Positions 28,520-36,275 of a stretch of 64,000 bases of DNA are shown here, in pieces (within the stretch, counting starts at the first letter, position 1; each line of letters starts with the position of its first letter). The translations under genes were made by a program, and so were the position numbers. This stretch comes from Niastella sp. OAS944 (GTDB lineage Bacteria > Bacteroidota > Bacteroidia > Chitinophagales > Chitinophagaceae): NCBI GenBank assembly GCA_024809215.1, contig JANUBW010000009.1, positions 1 to 64,000 of the forward strand. Reading direction: 5' to 3'. The notes beneath the pieces are model-generated. The model did not search any database. It worked only from the letters and a program-made list of their open reading frames with translations, and was not told where the DNA came from.

Positions 28520-29599
28520 ATGAAAAAATTATTCTGCTTTAGATCATTGATAATTGTTATAGTTGCCGCCCTGGTATTGTACGTACAGGCGTGCAAAAAA
28601 GATAAGGACGGCAGCCCCGACGTAGAGGCCGGTAACCCCGTTGCTGAAAGTTTAACCCCTTCAACTGCTTCTGGCGGAACGCTGCTTACACTAACGGGTA
28701 CGGGACTGGGCGATATGCGCAAGATCGTATTTGATAAAGACAGCGTACCTGCGCCGTTCCAATCAACACTTAATACAGAGAATGCCATTATTTTCAGGGT
28801 GCCCGATACCGTTTCGGGCGGTCTGCAAAACATTGTACTCACCAATAGCGCCGGTAAACAATTATTAGTGCCATTCACGGGGTTGGCCTTTCCAAGTGTT
28901 ACTTCGGTATCGAACTATAATTTTGTTGCCGGAACGGAACTTACGCTTAGGGGTAATAACCTCGAAACAGTTAGTAAAGTAGTATTGAACAACAGTACTG
29001 ATGAGGCAACGGTTATATCAAAATCTAAAAAGCAACTGGTTATAAAAATGCCGGCAACAACCACGGCACGCACAGCATTGAACATTACCAATTTTACAGG
29101 GACCACTACCACAACACAGGAGTTTGTGAATCTTGATCTGGCGTTTAAGATCTTTACCGATGATTATGCTGCAGGTTTTGAGAACGATTCCTGGGGTGAT
29201 GCTGCATTTATTTCAACAGCCGAATTTAAAACGGGTACAAGGTCACTGGGTAAAAAATATGCAAAAGCCAACTGGCATCTTATTGGAATTGCGAATTGGT
29301 GGCCGGGGGTTGACCAGGATCCTGCATATAAATACCTTACCGTTTGGGTAAAAGGGGCTTCAAAAGATTATTCCTTGTATATCACCACCGATAAAACAAC
29401 CACTGGTGGTTGGGACGATTTTCCCGAGCCAAACAAGATCAATGTGCCCGCCAATGTGTGGACGTATTTCAAAATACCACTGTCAACACTTAAGCTTTGG
29501 GCTGAAGGCACGCCTTTTAAACAAATCGGATTTCGCATTAAAGGGCCCGATGCGCAGGATGAAACATTTTATATAGACGATCTGCTGTTGGTTAAATAA
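28520..29599 (+). CDS. IPT/TIG-domain surface glycan-binding lipoprotein (PUL 2)
   Basis: A 359-residue lipoprotein (lipobox VQAC, Cys25, then acidic/lysine-rich KKDKDGSPD). Two IPT/TIG immunoglobulin-like domains (about residues 38-120, VAESLTPSTASGGTLLTLTGTGLG; about 122-208, VTSVSNYNFVAGTELTLRGNNLE) act as spacers. A C-terminal jelly-roll-like module (about 215-359) has several aromatic residues (NWHLIGIANWWPG, GGWDDFPEP) of the kind that bind glycans. The position after susD and before the GH26 gene is that of the SusE/F-like surface glycan-binding proteins. Mannan specificity is inferred from neighbours only. Confidence 0.85.
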   Translation: MKKLFCFRSLIIVIVAALVLYVQACKKDKDGSPDVEAGNPVAESLTPSTASGGTLLTLTGTGLGDMRKIVFDKDSVPAPFQSTLNTENAIIFRVPDTVSGGLQNIVLTNSAGKQLLVPFTGLAFPSVTSVSNYNFVAGTELTLRGNNLETVSKVVLNNSTDEATVISKSKKQLVIKMPATTTARTALNITNFTGTTTTTQEFVNLDLAFKIFTDDYAAGFENDSWGDAAFISTAEFKTGTRSLGKKYAKANWHLIGIANWWPGVDQDPAYKYLTVWVKGASKDYSLYITTDKTTTGGWDDFPEPNKINVPANVWTYFKIPLSTLKLWAEGTPFKQIGFRIKGPDAQDETFYIDDLLLVK

Positions 29600-29604
29600 T
29601 AACA

Positions 29605-30714
29605 ATGAGATATCTTCTGCTGCTTGCCGCAATATTGGGAGCTAATACGGAACCCACCGACAAAAGCGCCACTGCGCAAACTGCCGCATTGTATAAGAAC
29701 CTGAAAAAGCTGGCGACCAAAGGATATATGTTCGGTCACCAGGACGATCTGGCGTATGGCGTAAACTGGCGTTATGAAGCTGGCCGCAGTGATGTGAAAG
29801 AAGTAGCCGGCGATTACCCGGCCGTGTATGGCTGGGAGTTAGGCGGACTGGAAGCTGCACAGGAAAAGAACATAGATGGCGTGCCGTTTAAAAAAATGCG
29901 TCAGTATATTAAGGAAGGGTATGAACGCGGTGGTGTAATTACCATCAGCTGGCATGCCCGCAGTCCGTACGGCGCTGAAAAAGGTGCCTGGGATACCACG
30001 CATGGCACGGTAGCGTCTATTTTACCGGGCGGTAATAATCATCAGTTATATAAAGGCTGGCTCAATGAGCTGGCGAAATTCTTTCTGTCGTTAAAAGGTA
30101 ATAAGGGCGAAATGATACCTGTACTGTTCAGACCTTATCATGAATTAACAGGTAACTGGTTCTGGTGGTGCCGCAATGCCTGTACCACAGAGCAGTTTAA
30201 AGTGCTGTGGCGGTTTACGCAGTATTACCTGCGCGAGGAAAAGAAAGTGCATAACCTGCTCTACGTATATAATACCGCGGGTGATTTCAAAACAAAAGAC
30301 GAATTTCTTGAAAGGTATCCCGGCGATGATGCGGTAGATGTGATCAGCTTTGACAGCTATCAATATGACGATGCCGCCAAAAGCGACTGGTTTGTAAAGA
30401 ATACGAATAGGCAGTTACAGCTTATGGGTGAAATAGCTGCTGAGAAGAACAAGCTGATGGCCATTGGCGAAACAGGCTATGAGCAAATTCCCTTTGCCGG
30501 CTGGTGGACGGAAACCCTGGCCAAAGCTATAGGAGGGCATAAAATATCATATGTGCTGGTATGGCGTAATCATGGCTATAATGAATGGATGAAGAAAATG
30601 CATTATTACGCGCCGTATAAGGACCAGGTATCGGCGGCGGACTTTGTTAAGTTTTATCAACAGGAGAATACCTTATTTGAAAAAGATGTTGCTAAAGAAA
30701 GATTATATGAGTAA
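29605..30714 (+). CDS. Glycoside hydrolase family 26 endo-beta-1,4-mannanase
   Basis: A 369-residue GH26 enzyme that cleaves beta-mannan, probably releasing mannobiose. Acid/base E180 lies in LFRPYHELTGNWFWW and nucleophile E289 in AIGETGYE; the N-terminal GHQDDLAYG and the central WHARSPYG are further family signatures. It has a short hydrophobic N-terminus (MRYLLLLAAILGANT), probably a signal peptide, with no lipobox, so it may be periplasmic. It starts 5 bp after the glycan-binding protein gene. It corresponds to ManA of the Bacteroides fragilis mannan cluster, where a GH26 enzyme, a symporter, mannosylglucose phosphorylase and 2-epimerase form one pathway. Confidence 0.93.
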   Translation: MRYLLLLAAILGANTEPTDKSATAQTAALYKNLKKLATKGYMFGHQDDLAYGVNWRYEAGRSDVKEVAGDYPAVYGWELGGLEAAQEKNIDGVPFKKMRQYIKEGYERGGVITISWHARSPYGAEKGAWDTTHGTVASILPGGNNHQLYKGWLNELAKFFLSLKGNKGEMIPVLFRPYHELTGNWFWWCRNACTTEQFKVLWRFTQYYLREEKKVHNLLYVYNTAGDFKTKDEFLERYPGDDAVDVISFDSYQYDDAAKSDWFVKNTNRQLQLMGEIAAEKNKLMAIGETGYEQIPFAGWWTETLAKAIGGHKISYVLVWRNHGYNEWMKKMHYYAPYKDQVSAADFVKFYQQENTLFEKDVAKERLYE

Positions 30715-30862
30715 TTGACGAGTTAACGAGTTGACTAGTGAGTTGATAAGTTAATAGAGGTGATAAAGTTGATAAAGGGAAGGTCGTTAATAAGTTGTTC
30801 AGTTATTCAGTTATTAAGTTGGTGGTTGGCTTTAAACTGAATAACTTAATAACTGAATAACT
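30715..30862. repeat. Repeat-built hairpin between GH26 and symporter genes
   Basis: GTTGACGAGTTAACGAG-type units at 30715-30777 precede a 20-bp perfect inverted repeat: AGTTATTCAGTTATTAAGTT at 30801-30820 pairs with 30843-30862 around a 22-nt loop. It lies in mid-operon, 31 bp before the symporter start. It could lower expression of the inner-membrane and cytosolic genes relative to the surface genes, or stabilise the upstream mRNA end. Confidence 0.7.
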
Positions 30863-30893
30863 AACGAACAAATACGAACAGGAAACAAACAGA

Positions 30894-32726
30894 ATGAAAA
30901 TAACCCTACTAGACGCAAGCATTGTTTTTTTATACCTGGTTACCATGGTAGTAATAGGTTGGGTGTTACGCAAACGTGCCCGAAAAAATAAGGAAAGTTA
31001 TTTGTTGGGCGGCAAATCGTTGCCCTGGTATATGCTGGGCCTCAGCGATGCCAGCGATATGTTCGACATCAGTGGTACCATGTGGATGGTAGCCTTGTGT
31101 TTTGTGTATGGAATGAAATCGATCTGGATTCCCTGGTTGTGGCCCGTGTTTAACCAGGTGTTTATGATGATGTTTATTTCAAAATGGGTGCGGCGGTCAA
31201 ATGCCAGTACCGGCGCCGAATGGCTGGTGACCCGTTTTGGTTCAAGCGGCAAGGGCGTAAAAAGTTCGCACAATGTAGTAGTGGCTTTTGCATTGCTCAG
31301 CTGTTTTGGTTTTTTGGCATATGGTTTTGTAGGCCTGGGTAAGTTCATCGAGATCTTTGTGCCCTGGGAGGTGGTACAACCTCATATTCCGTTTGCCATA
31401 GCGCATGAATATGTGCCGCATTTGTACGGTATTATTTTCACGTTGTTTGCCATGTTCTATTCTATTTTAGGAGGCATGCATAGTATTGTATTGGGCGATG
31501 TGATCAAGTACGTTATTATGACCATCGCCTGTGTTTCCATTGCCATTATCGCCATGCTGCGGTTACACAATACTGGTACAACGCTGGCAGTGCCTGCGGG
31601 TTGGACGAATCCCTTTTTCAACTGGCAGCTGGACCTTAACTGGAGCAACCTGGTACCCGATGCCAATAAAAAGATAACTGCAGATGGTTTTGGCCTGTTT
31701 GGCTTTTTCTTTATGATGATGTTGTTCAAAGGCATATTTGCAAGCCTTGCCGGGCCGGCGCCAAATTATGATATGCAAAAAGTGTTATCAACCCGCTCGC
31801 CAAAAGAGGCCAGTAAAATGTCGGGCTTTGTATCTATCATATTATTACCGGTAAGGTATTCAATGATCATAGGGTTAACGGTGCTGGCATTGTTGTATTA
31901 TAAACAATTGAACCTGGGGCCGGCAGGCGAAACTGATTTTGAAAAGATATTGCCGGCAGCCATCAACAATTTTTTACCGGTAGGTATTCTGGGCCTGGTG
32001 CTCACTGGTTTGCTGGGCGCGTTTATGGGCACATTTTCGGGTACGCTTAATGCGGCGCAGGCATATATCGTAAATGATATTTACCTTAAGTATGTTGACC
32101 CCAATGCAAGTACCAAAAAAGTGATCACTGCCAATTACCTGGTGGGTATTGTAGTGGTTGCAATAGGTGTTACACTGGGCTTCTTCGCCAAAGATGTGAA
32201 CAGCGTTCTGCAATGGATTGTAGGCGCATTGTACGGTGGCTATATTGCCGCCAATATGTTAAAGTGGTATTGGTGGCGGTTTAATGCAAATGGTTTTTTC
32301 TGGGGTATGGCCAGTGGCATTGTAGCCGCGCTGGTATTTCCTTATCTTTTTGCGAACACGCTTCCCCTGTACAGTTGGCCCCTGTTGTTCCTGATATCGC
32401 TGGCGGGTTGTTTTATTGGCACCTTTATGGCGCCGCCCTCCGATGAAACCGTTTTAAAACAATTCTATAAAACGGTAAAACCATGGGGCTTTTGGAAACC
32501 CATTCAGGTAAAAGTGATGGCCGAAGACCCGGCGTTTGTTCCTAATAAAAATTTTAAAACAGATATGTTCAATGTAGCGCTGGGCATTATTGGCCAGTGC
32601 TGTCTTACCATTTTGCCAATGTATATAGTATTATGGCTGAAGTTACCATTACTGATCACCGTTGCTATTTTATTGGTGATCATAGTGGTGCTTAAAAGAA
32701 CTTGGTGGGATAAACTCGATAACTAA
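30894..32726 (+). CDS. Sodium:solute symporter family sugar transporter (PUL 2)
   Basis: A 610-residue inner-membrane protein with about 14 transmembrane helices and SSS features: the N-terminal GWVLRKRARKNKESYLLGGKSLPWYMLGLSDASDMFD, a mid-protein FMGTFSGTLNAAQAYIVNDIYLKYV, and long hydrophobic helices to the C-terminus. The predicted role is import of mannobiose or other manno-oligosaccharides from the periplasm with sodium, matching the symporter gene of the B. fragilis mannan cluster. It is followed after 22 bp by the GH130 phosphorylase gene. Sugar specificity is inferred from context. Confidence 0.9.
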   Translation: MKITLLDASIVFLYLVTMVVIGWVLRKRARKNKESYLLGGKSLPWYMLGLSDASDMFDISGTMWMVALCFVYGMKSIWIPWLWPVFNQVFMMMFISKWVRRSNASTGAEWLVTRFGSSGKGVKSSHNVVVAFALLSCFGFLAYGFVGLGKFIEIFVPWEVVQPHIPFAIAHEYVPHLYGIIFTLFAMFYSILGGMHSIVLGDVIKYVIMTIACVSIAIIAMLRLHNTGTTLAVPAGWTNPFFNWQLDLNWSNLVPDANKKITADGFGLFGFFFMMMLFKGIFASLAGPAPNYDMQKVLSTRSPKEASKMSGFVSIILLPVRYSMIIGLTVLALLYYKQLNLGPAGETDFEKILPAAINNFLPVGILGLVLTGLLGAFMGTFSGTLNAAQAYIVNDIYLKYVDPNASTKKVITANYLVGIVVVAIGVTLGFFAKDVNSVLQWIVGALYGGYIAANMLKWYWWRFNANGFFWGMASGIVAALVFPYLFANTLPLYSWPLLFLISLAGCFIGTFMAPPSDETVLKQFYKTVKPWGFWKPIQVKVMAEDPAFVPNKNFKTDMFNVALGIIGQCCLTILPMYIVLWLKLPLLITVAILLVIIVVLKRTWWDKLDN

Positions 32727-32748
32727 AAAGACTTAAAAACTGAAAGTA

Positions 32749-33936
32749 ATGGACAAGAACTTTTTGACGCGACTGGAAATGCTGAAAAAAGCACATGAGA
32801 AATTAATTAGTCGTACCAATGAAAGATCAGAAGAGAATAATGGCATTTTTTACCGGTACAAACATCCGGTGTTAACCAACAGGCATGCGCCCCTGTTATG
32901 GCGTTACGACCTTAATGCCGAAACCAATCCGTATTTAATGGAAAGAATAGGTATTAACTCAGTACTAAATGCCGGGGCTATTAAATTGAATGGAAAGTAC
33001 TACCTGATAGCACGGGTAGAAGGTTCTGACCGCAAGTCGTTTTTTGCGGTTGCCGAAAGCGACAATGGTATCGATGGTTTCAGGTTTTGGGAGTACCCTG
33101 TGCTGATGCCTGAAACAGAAGAAGCAGATACCAATATTTACGACATGCGTGTGGTACAGCATGAAGACGGCTGGATCTATGGTTTATTCTGTACCGAACG
33201 TCGTGATCCCAATGCGCCGCCGGCCGATCAATCTTCGGCTGTGGCCCAATGTGGTATTGCGCGAACAAAAGACCTGAAACAATGGGAGCGGCTGCCCGAT
33301 CTGAAAACACCTTCGCCGCAGCAAAGGAACGTAGTGCTGCATCCTGAGTTTGTTGACGGTCAATATGCTTTTTATACCCGGCCGCAGGATGGATTTATTG
33401 AAGCAGGCACCGGCGGTGGCATAGGATTTGGGTTGAGCAGTTCAATGGAGAATGCCGTAGTGCATAAAGAAGTGATCGTTGATAAAAGGGTATACCACAC
33501 CATTTCTGAATTAAAGAACGGCCTGGGACCGCAACCTATTAAAACAAAATACGGCTGGCTGCACCTGGCGCATGGCGTGCGTAATACTGCTGCCGGTATG
33601 CGTTATACGTTGTATATGTTTATGACCGGTTTGAACGATCTGTCGAGCATAATTTATAAACCGGCAGGCTATTTTATAGCGCCTGAAGGTGAAGAGCGGG
33701 TAGGGGATGTGTCGAATGTTGTGTTTGGTAATGGCTGGGTGGCCGATGAAGATGGCCGCGTATTGATCTATTATGCTTCATCAGATACCAGGATGCATGT
33801 TGCAGAATCGAGCGTTGACCGGTTGACAGACTATGTAATGAACACGCCGGCCGATGGTTATACCTCTGCCGAATCGGTAAAGAGTTTGTATAAACTGATA
33901 GATAGTAATAAATTGGTGCTGCAACAGAACGTTTAA
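32749..33936 (+). CDS. 4-O-beta-D-mannosyl-D-glucose phosphorylase, GH130
   Basis: A 395-residue cytosolic phosphorylase that splits mannosyl-glucose with phosphate into alpha-mannose-1-phosphate and glucose. GH130 features: [19 protein letters not shown] at about residues 74-92, the catalytic-type Asp132 in NIYDMRVV (close in position to the Asp reported for B. fragilis MGP), [21 protein letters not shown] and the C-terminal [15 protein letters not shown]. Length and context (GH26, symporter, 2-epimerase) point to the mannosylglucose subgroup rather than mannooligosaccharide phosphorylases. The 3-bp gap to the epimerase gene suggests tight coupling. Confidence 0.92.
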   Translation: MDKNFLTRLEMLKKAHEKLISRTNERSEENNGIFYRYKHPVLTNRHAPLLWRYDLNAETNPYLMERIGINSVLNAGAIKLNGKYYLIARVEGSDRKSFFAVAESDNGIDGFRFWEYPVLMPETEEADTNIYDMRVVQHEDGWIYGLFCTERRDPNAPPADQSSAVAQCGIARTKDLKQWERLPDLKTPSPQQRNVVLHPEFVDGQYAFYTRPQDGFIEAGTGGGIGFGLSSSMENAVVHKEVIVDKRVYHTISELKNGLGPQPIKTKYGWLHLAHGVRNTAAGMRYTLYMFMTGLNDLSSIIYKPAGYFIAPEGEERVGDVSNVVFGNGWVADEDGRVLIYYASSDTRMHVAESSVDRLTDYVMNTPADGYTSAESVKSLYKLIDSNKLVLQQNV

Positions 33937-33939
33937 TAC

Positions 33940-35148
33940 ATGAATCTTTCTGAGCTCAAACTGGAAATGCAGCAGGAACTGCGTGCCATACTCGATTATT
34001 GGATACAACACACCATAGACGAGCAACAAGGCGGCTTTTACGGCCGCCTCGATAATGGCAATACGCATTATGCAGATGCGCCTAAAGGCTGTGTATTAAA
34101 TGCTCGTATTTTATGGACCTTCTCCGCGGCTGCTTCATTAACAAATGACTGGCGATATGCAAAAATGGCCAACCGCGCTTTTGCTTACATCCGCGATCAC
34201 TTTGTTGATCCTGAATATGGTGGTGTTTACTGGAGCGTTACCGGCAAGGGAGAAATGCTTGATCCTAAAAAACAGATCTATGCACTGGCTTTTGTAATAT
34301 ACGCCTGTAGCGAGTATTATATGGCCATGCATAGCGAGCCGGCAAAACAACTGGCAATCGATCTTTACCATTTAATACAGGAAAAAAGTTTTGATGCCGT
34401 GCATGGTGGTTATTTTGAAGCCTATGCACGCAACTGGCAACCGGTAGATGACCTGCGATTGAGTGATAAAGATGCCAACGAAAAGAAAACGATGAATACG
34501 CACCTGCATGTGCTGGAAGCCTACACTTGTTTATACCGCATATGGCCTAATGAACAACTAAAGCAACATATAAATTTACTGCTTGCCAATTTTGCCGTGC
34601 ATATTGTTGATGCTCATACAGGCCACCTGCATTTGTTCTTTAATGAGCAGTGGCAGGTGAGATCGAACACCATTTCGTATGGACATGATATTGAGGCCAG
34701 CTGGTTATTGCTAAAAGCCGTAGAAGTGATCGGTGATAAAGAGTTGATAGAAGAAATGAAAACACTGGCCATTGCAATAGCCGACGCGGTTATTATTGGT
34801 GTAGATACCGATGGAGGTTTGTGGTACGAGTATGAAGCTGCGCATAATAAATTGATAAAAGAAAAACATTGGTGGCCGCAGGCCGAAGCGCTGGTGGGTT
34901 TTTATAATGCCTGGCAGGTGAGCGGGCGGCATGAGTTTCTGCAATTAGCGATCAATAACTGGGCTTTTATAAAACAGTATATTCGGGATAATAAAAATGG
35001 TGAATGGTTTTGGGGCGTGCAGGAAGATCATACGGTGATGCCGGGGCAGGATAAAGTAGGGTTATGGAAATGCCCCTATCATAACGGCCGCGCCTGTATG
35101 GAGCTTATAAGAAGGATAGGTGATAGCGATGTTACAGCGACCTTATAG
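33940..35148 (+). CDS. Mannobiose/cellobiose 2-epimerase (AGE family)
   Basis: A 402-residue cytosolic (alpha/alpha)6-barrel epimerase of the N-acylglucosamine 2-epimerase superfamily. It converts the reducing-end mannose of mannobiose into glucose, making the substrate of the GH130 enzyme encoded just upstream. Signatures: EQQGGFYGRLDNGN, WTFSAAA, HLHVLEAYTCLYR, SYGHDIEASWLL, KHWWPQAEALVGFYNAW, and LWKCPYHNGRACMEL near the end. The histidines in GHDIEAS and PYHNGRA fit the catalytic/binding set. The last codons (SDVTATL and the TAG stop) are written by an 11-nt tandem repeat that continues past the gene, so the C-terminal tail may be recent. Confidence 0.92.
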   Translation: MNLSELKLEMQQELRAILDYWIQHTIDEQQGGFYGRLDNGNTHYADAPKGCVLNARILWTFSAAASLTNDWRYAKMANRAFAYIRDHFVDPEYGGVYWSVTGKGEMLDPKKQIYALAFVIYACSEYYMAMHSEPAKQLAIDLYHLIQEKSFDAVHGGYFEAYARNWQPVDDLRLSDKDANEKKTMNTHLHVLEAYTCLYRIWPNEQLKQHINLLLANFAVHIVDAHTGHLHLFFNEQWQVRSNTISYGHDIEASWLLLKAVEVIGDKELIEEMKTLAIAIADAVIIGVDTDGGLWYEYEAAHNKLIKEKHWWPQAEALVGFYNAWQVSGRHEFLQLAINNWAFIKQYIRDNKNGEWFWGVQEDHTVMPGQDKVGLWKCPYHNGRACMELIRRIGDSDVTATL

Positions 35149-35189
35149 TGACCTTATAGCGATGTTATAGCGACCTTATAGCGATATAG
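35126..35189. repeat. 11-bp tandem repeat overlapping the epimerase stop codon
   Basis: Five 11-mers of the form GCGA(T/C)(G/C)TTATA run from 35126 to 35180, with a partial sixth copy. The first two supply the final codons and stop of the epimerase gene. Because 11 is not a multiple of three, copy changes upstream of the stop would alter the C-terminus. Confidence 0.85.
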
Positions 35190-35463
35190 CTCCTAGATAG
35201 CACCTTAGTAGCTCCTTTGATGCTCCCTGGCAGGTCCTCTGCTGGTTCATTGCAACTTTACAGCAACTACTTACAACAACTATTGCATAAATGTCCTATT
35301 ACTTAGTGTCGTGAAATCCTGCTCTCTTCAGTAGTGTATGCAAAAATACGTGGGCTGGGGTGGCAATGAGGTTGCAATGAGGTTGAAGAGAGTATGCATT
35401 AAGGTGTGCCACGTTTCGAGGATGTAACCGTGCCACGGCTCCAAGCCGTGGCACGGTTTATAG
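35149..35463. other. Convergent intergenic region after PUL 2
   Basis: About 315 bp between the epimerase (+) and HAD (-) genes. It holds the tail of the 11-bp repeat, AGCTCC/TAGCTCCT fragments to 35230, then unremarkable sequence and a strong terminator at 35426-35458. No ORF is supported. Confidence 0.6.
35426..35458. terminator. Strong bidirectional hairpin terminator
   Basis: AACCGTGCCACGGCT (35426-35440) is perfectly complementary to AGCCGTGGCACGGTT (35444-35458) around the 3-nt loop CCA: a 15-bp stem between convergent genes. It is also a near-double palindrome, since GCCACGGC recurs within each arm. Confidence 0.8.
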
Positions 35464-36138
35464 TTATACCGCCATTGCCTTTACCAGCGCGGCCGGCGAC
35501 AATTGCGTATAATCGGTTATGTATTGAATAATGTTATTGTATACAGCAAACTCTTCTTTCTCGTGCAGGGTGGTAGACGTAAGCACCACCGCAGGCATAC
35601 CTGCGTTTTGCGCTGCTTCAACCCCTTTAGGCGCATCTTCAAACACCAGGCAATTGCCAGGTTCAACGCCTAAGGCTGCTGCACATTTCAAATAGGTTTC
35701 GGGGTGTGGTTTGCTAATGCTAACATCATCGGCGCTTACAATAGCTTTAAAGTAGTGCCGTATGTTGAGGTTATCGAGCACAAAATCAATATTGAACATA
35801 ATGGCGGCAGAACCAATGGCCATTGGAATGTTCATAGCATGTGCTTTCTCCAGAAATTCGTGTAAACCTGGTATAAGTTTCAGGTGTGGTTTGAATTCCT
35901 GCTGGTACCGTTTTTCTTTTTCAACCGAAAGGTGGTCCATTTCTTTTTGGGTGAACCTGTCTTTCCCAAATATACGCACCAGCAACTCGGTGTTTTTGCC
36001 ATACATATGGCTGCTTGTTTCTTCCCAGCTTATGTTAGCGCCCAGTTCATCGTTTAAGATATGATACCATGCTTTTAAATGAAATTGCATATCATCGATC
36101 ATGGTGCCGTTCAGATCGAACAAAAAAGCCTTATCCAT
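35464..36138 (-). CDS. HAD-superfamily hydrolase, beta-phosphoglucomutase-like, with DxN motif I
   Basis: A 224-residue cytosolic HAD-IA enzyme. The start at 36138 (MDKAFLFDLNGTMIDDM) is used, since the 28 upstream in-frame residues show no homology-like features. Motif I is D8-L-N10-G-T: the nucleophile is present, but the second aspartate, normally the general acid/base, is asparagine (codon AAC). Motif II is IGSAA; motif III/IV is SKPHPETYLKCAAALG with VFEDAPKGVEAAQNAGM. The helical cap (about residues 15-85) fits beta-phosphoglucomutase or sugar phosphatases. It is convergent with the mannan operon, so a link to mannose-1-phosphate handling is speculative. Confidence 0.85.
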   Translation of the reverse strand: MDKAFLFDLNGTMIDDMQFHLKAWYHILNDELGANISWEETSSHMYGKNTELLVRIFGKDRFTQKEMDHLSVEKEKRYQQEFKPHLKLIPGLHEFLEKAHAMNIPMAIGSAAIMFNIDFVLDNLNIRHYFKAIVSADDVSISKPHPETYLKCAAALGVEPGNCLVFEDAPKGVEAAQNAGMPAVVLTSTTLHEKEEFAVYNNIIQYITDYTQLSPAALVKAMAV

Positions 36139-36275
36139 AAATATCCCCCGTGCATTTAAATAAAAAAAACACCGCAAAAGTAAGGCTTGCGCCTCGTTTT
36201 GCAGTGTAAAACAACAAAACACAATATATTATTAATGCCGTGGAAACCTAATTTATTAAAGAAACGCTTTGGTTA

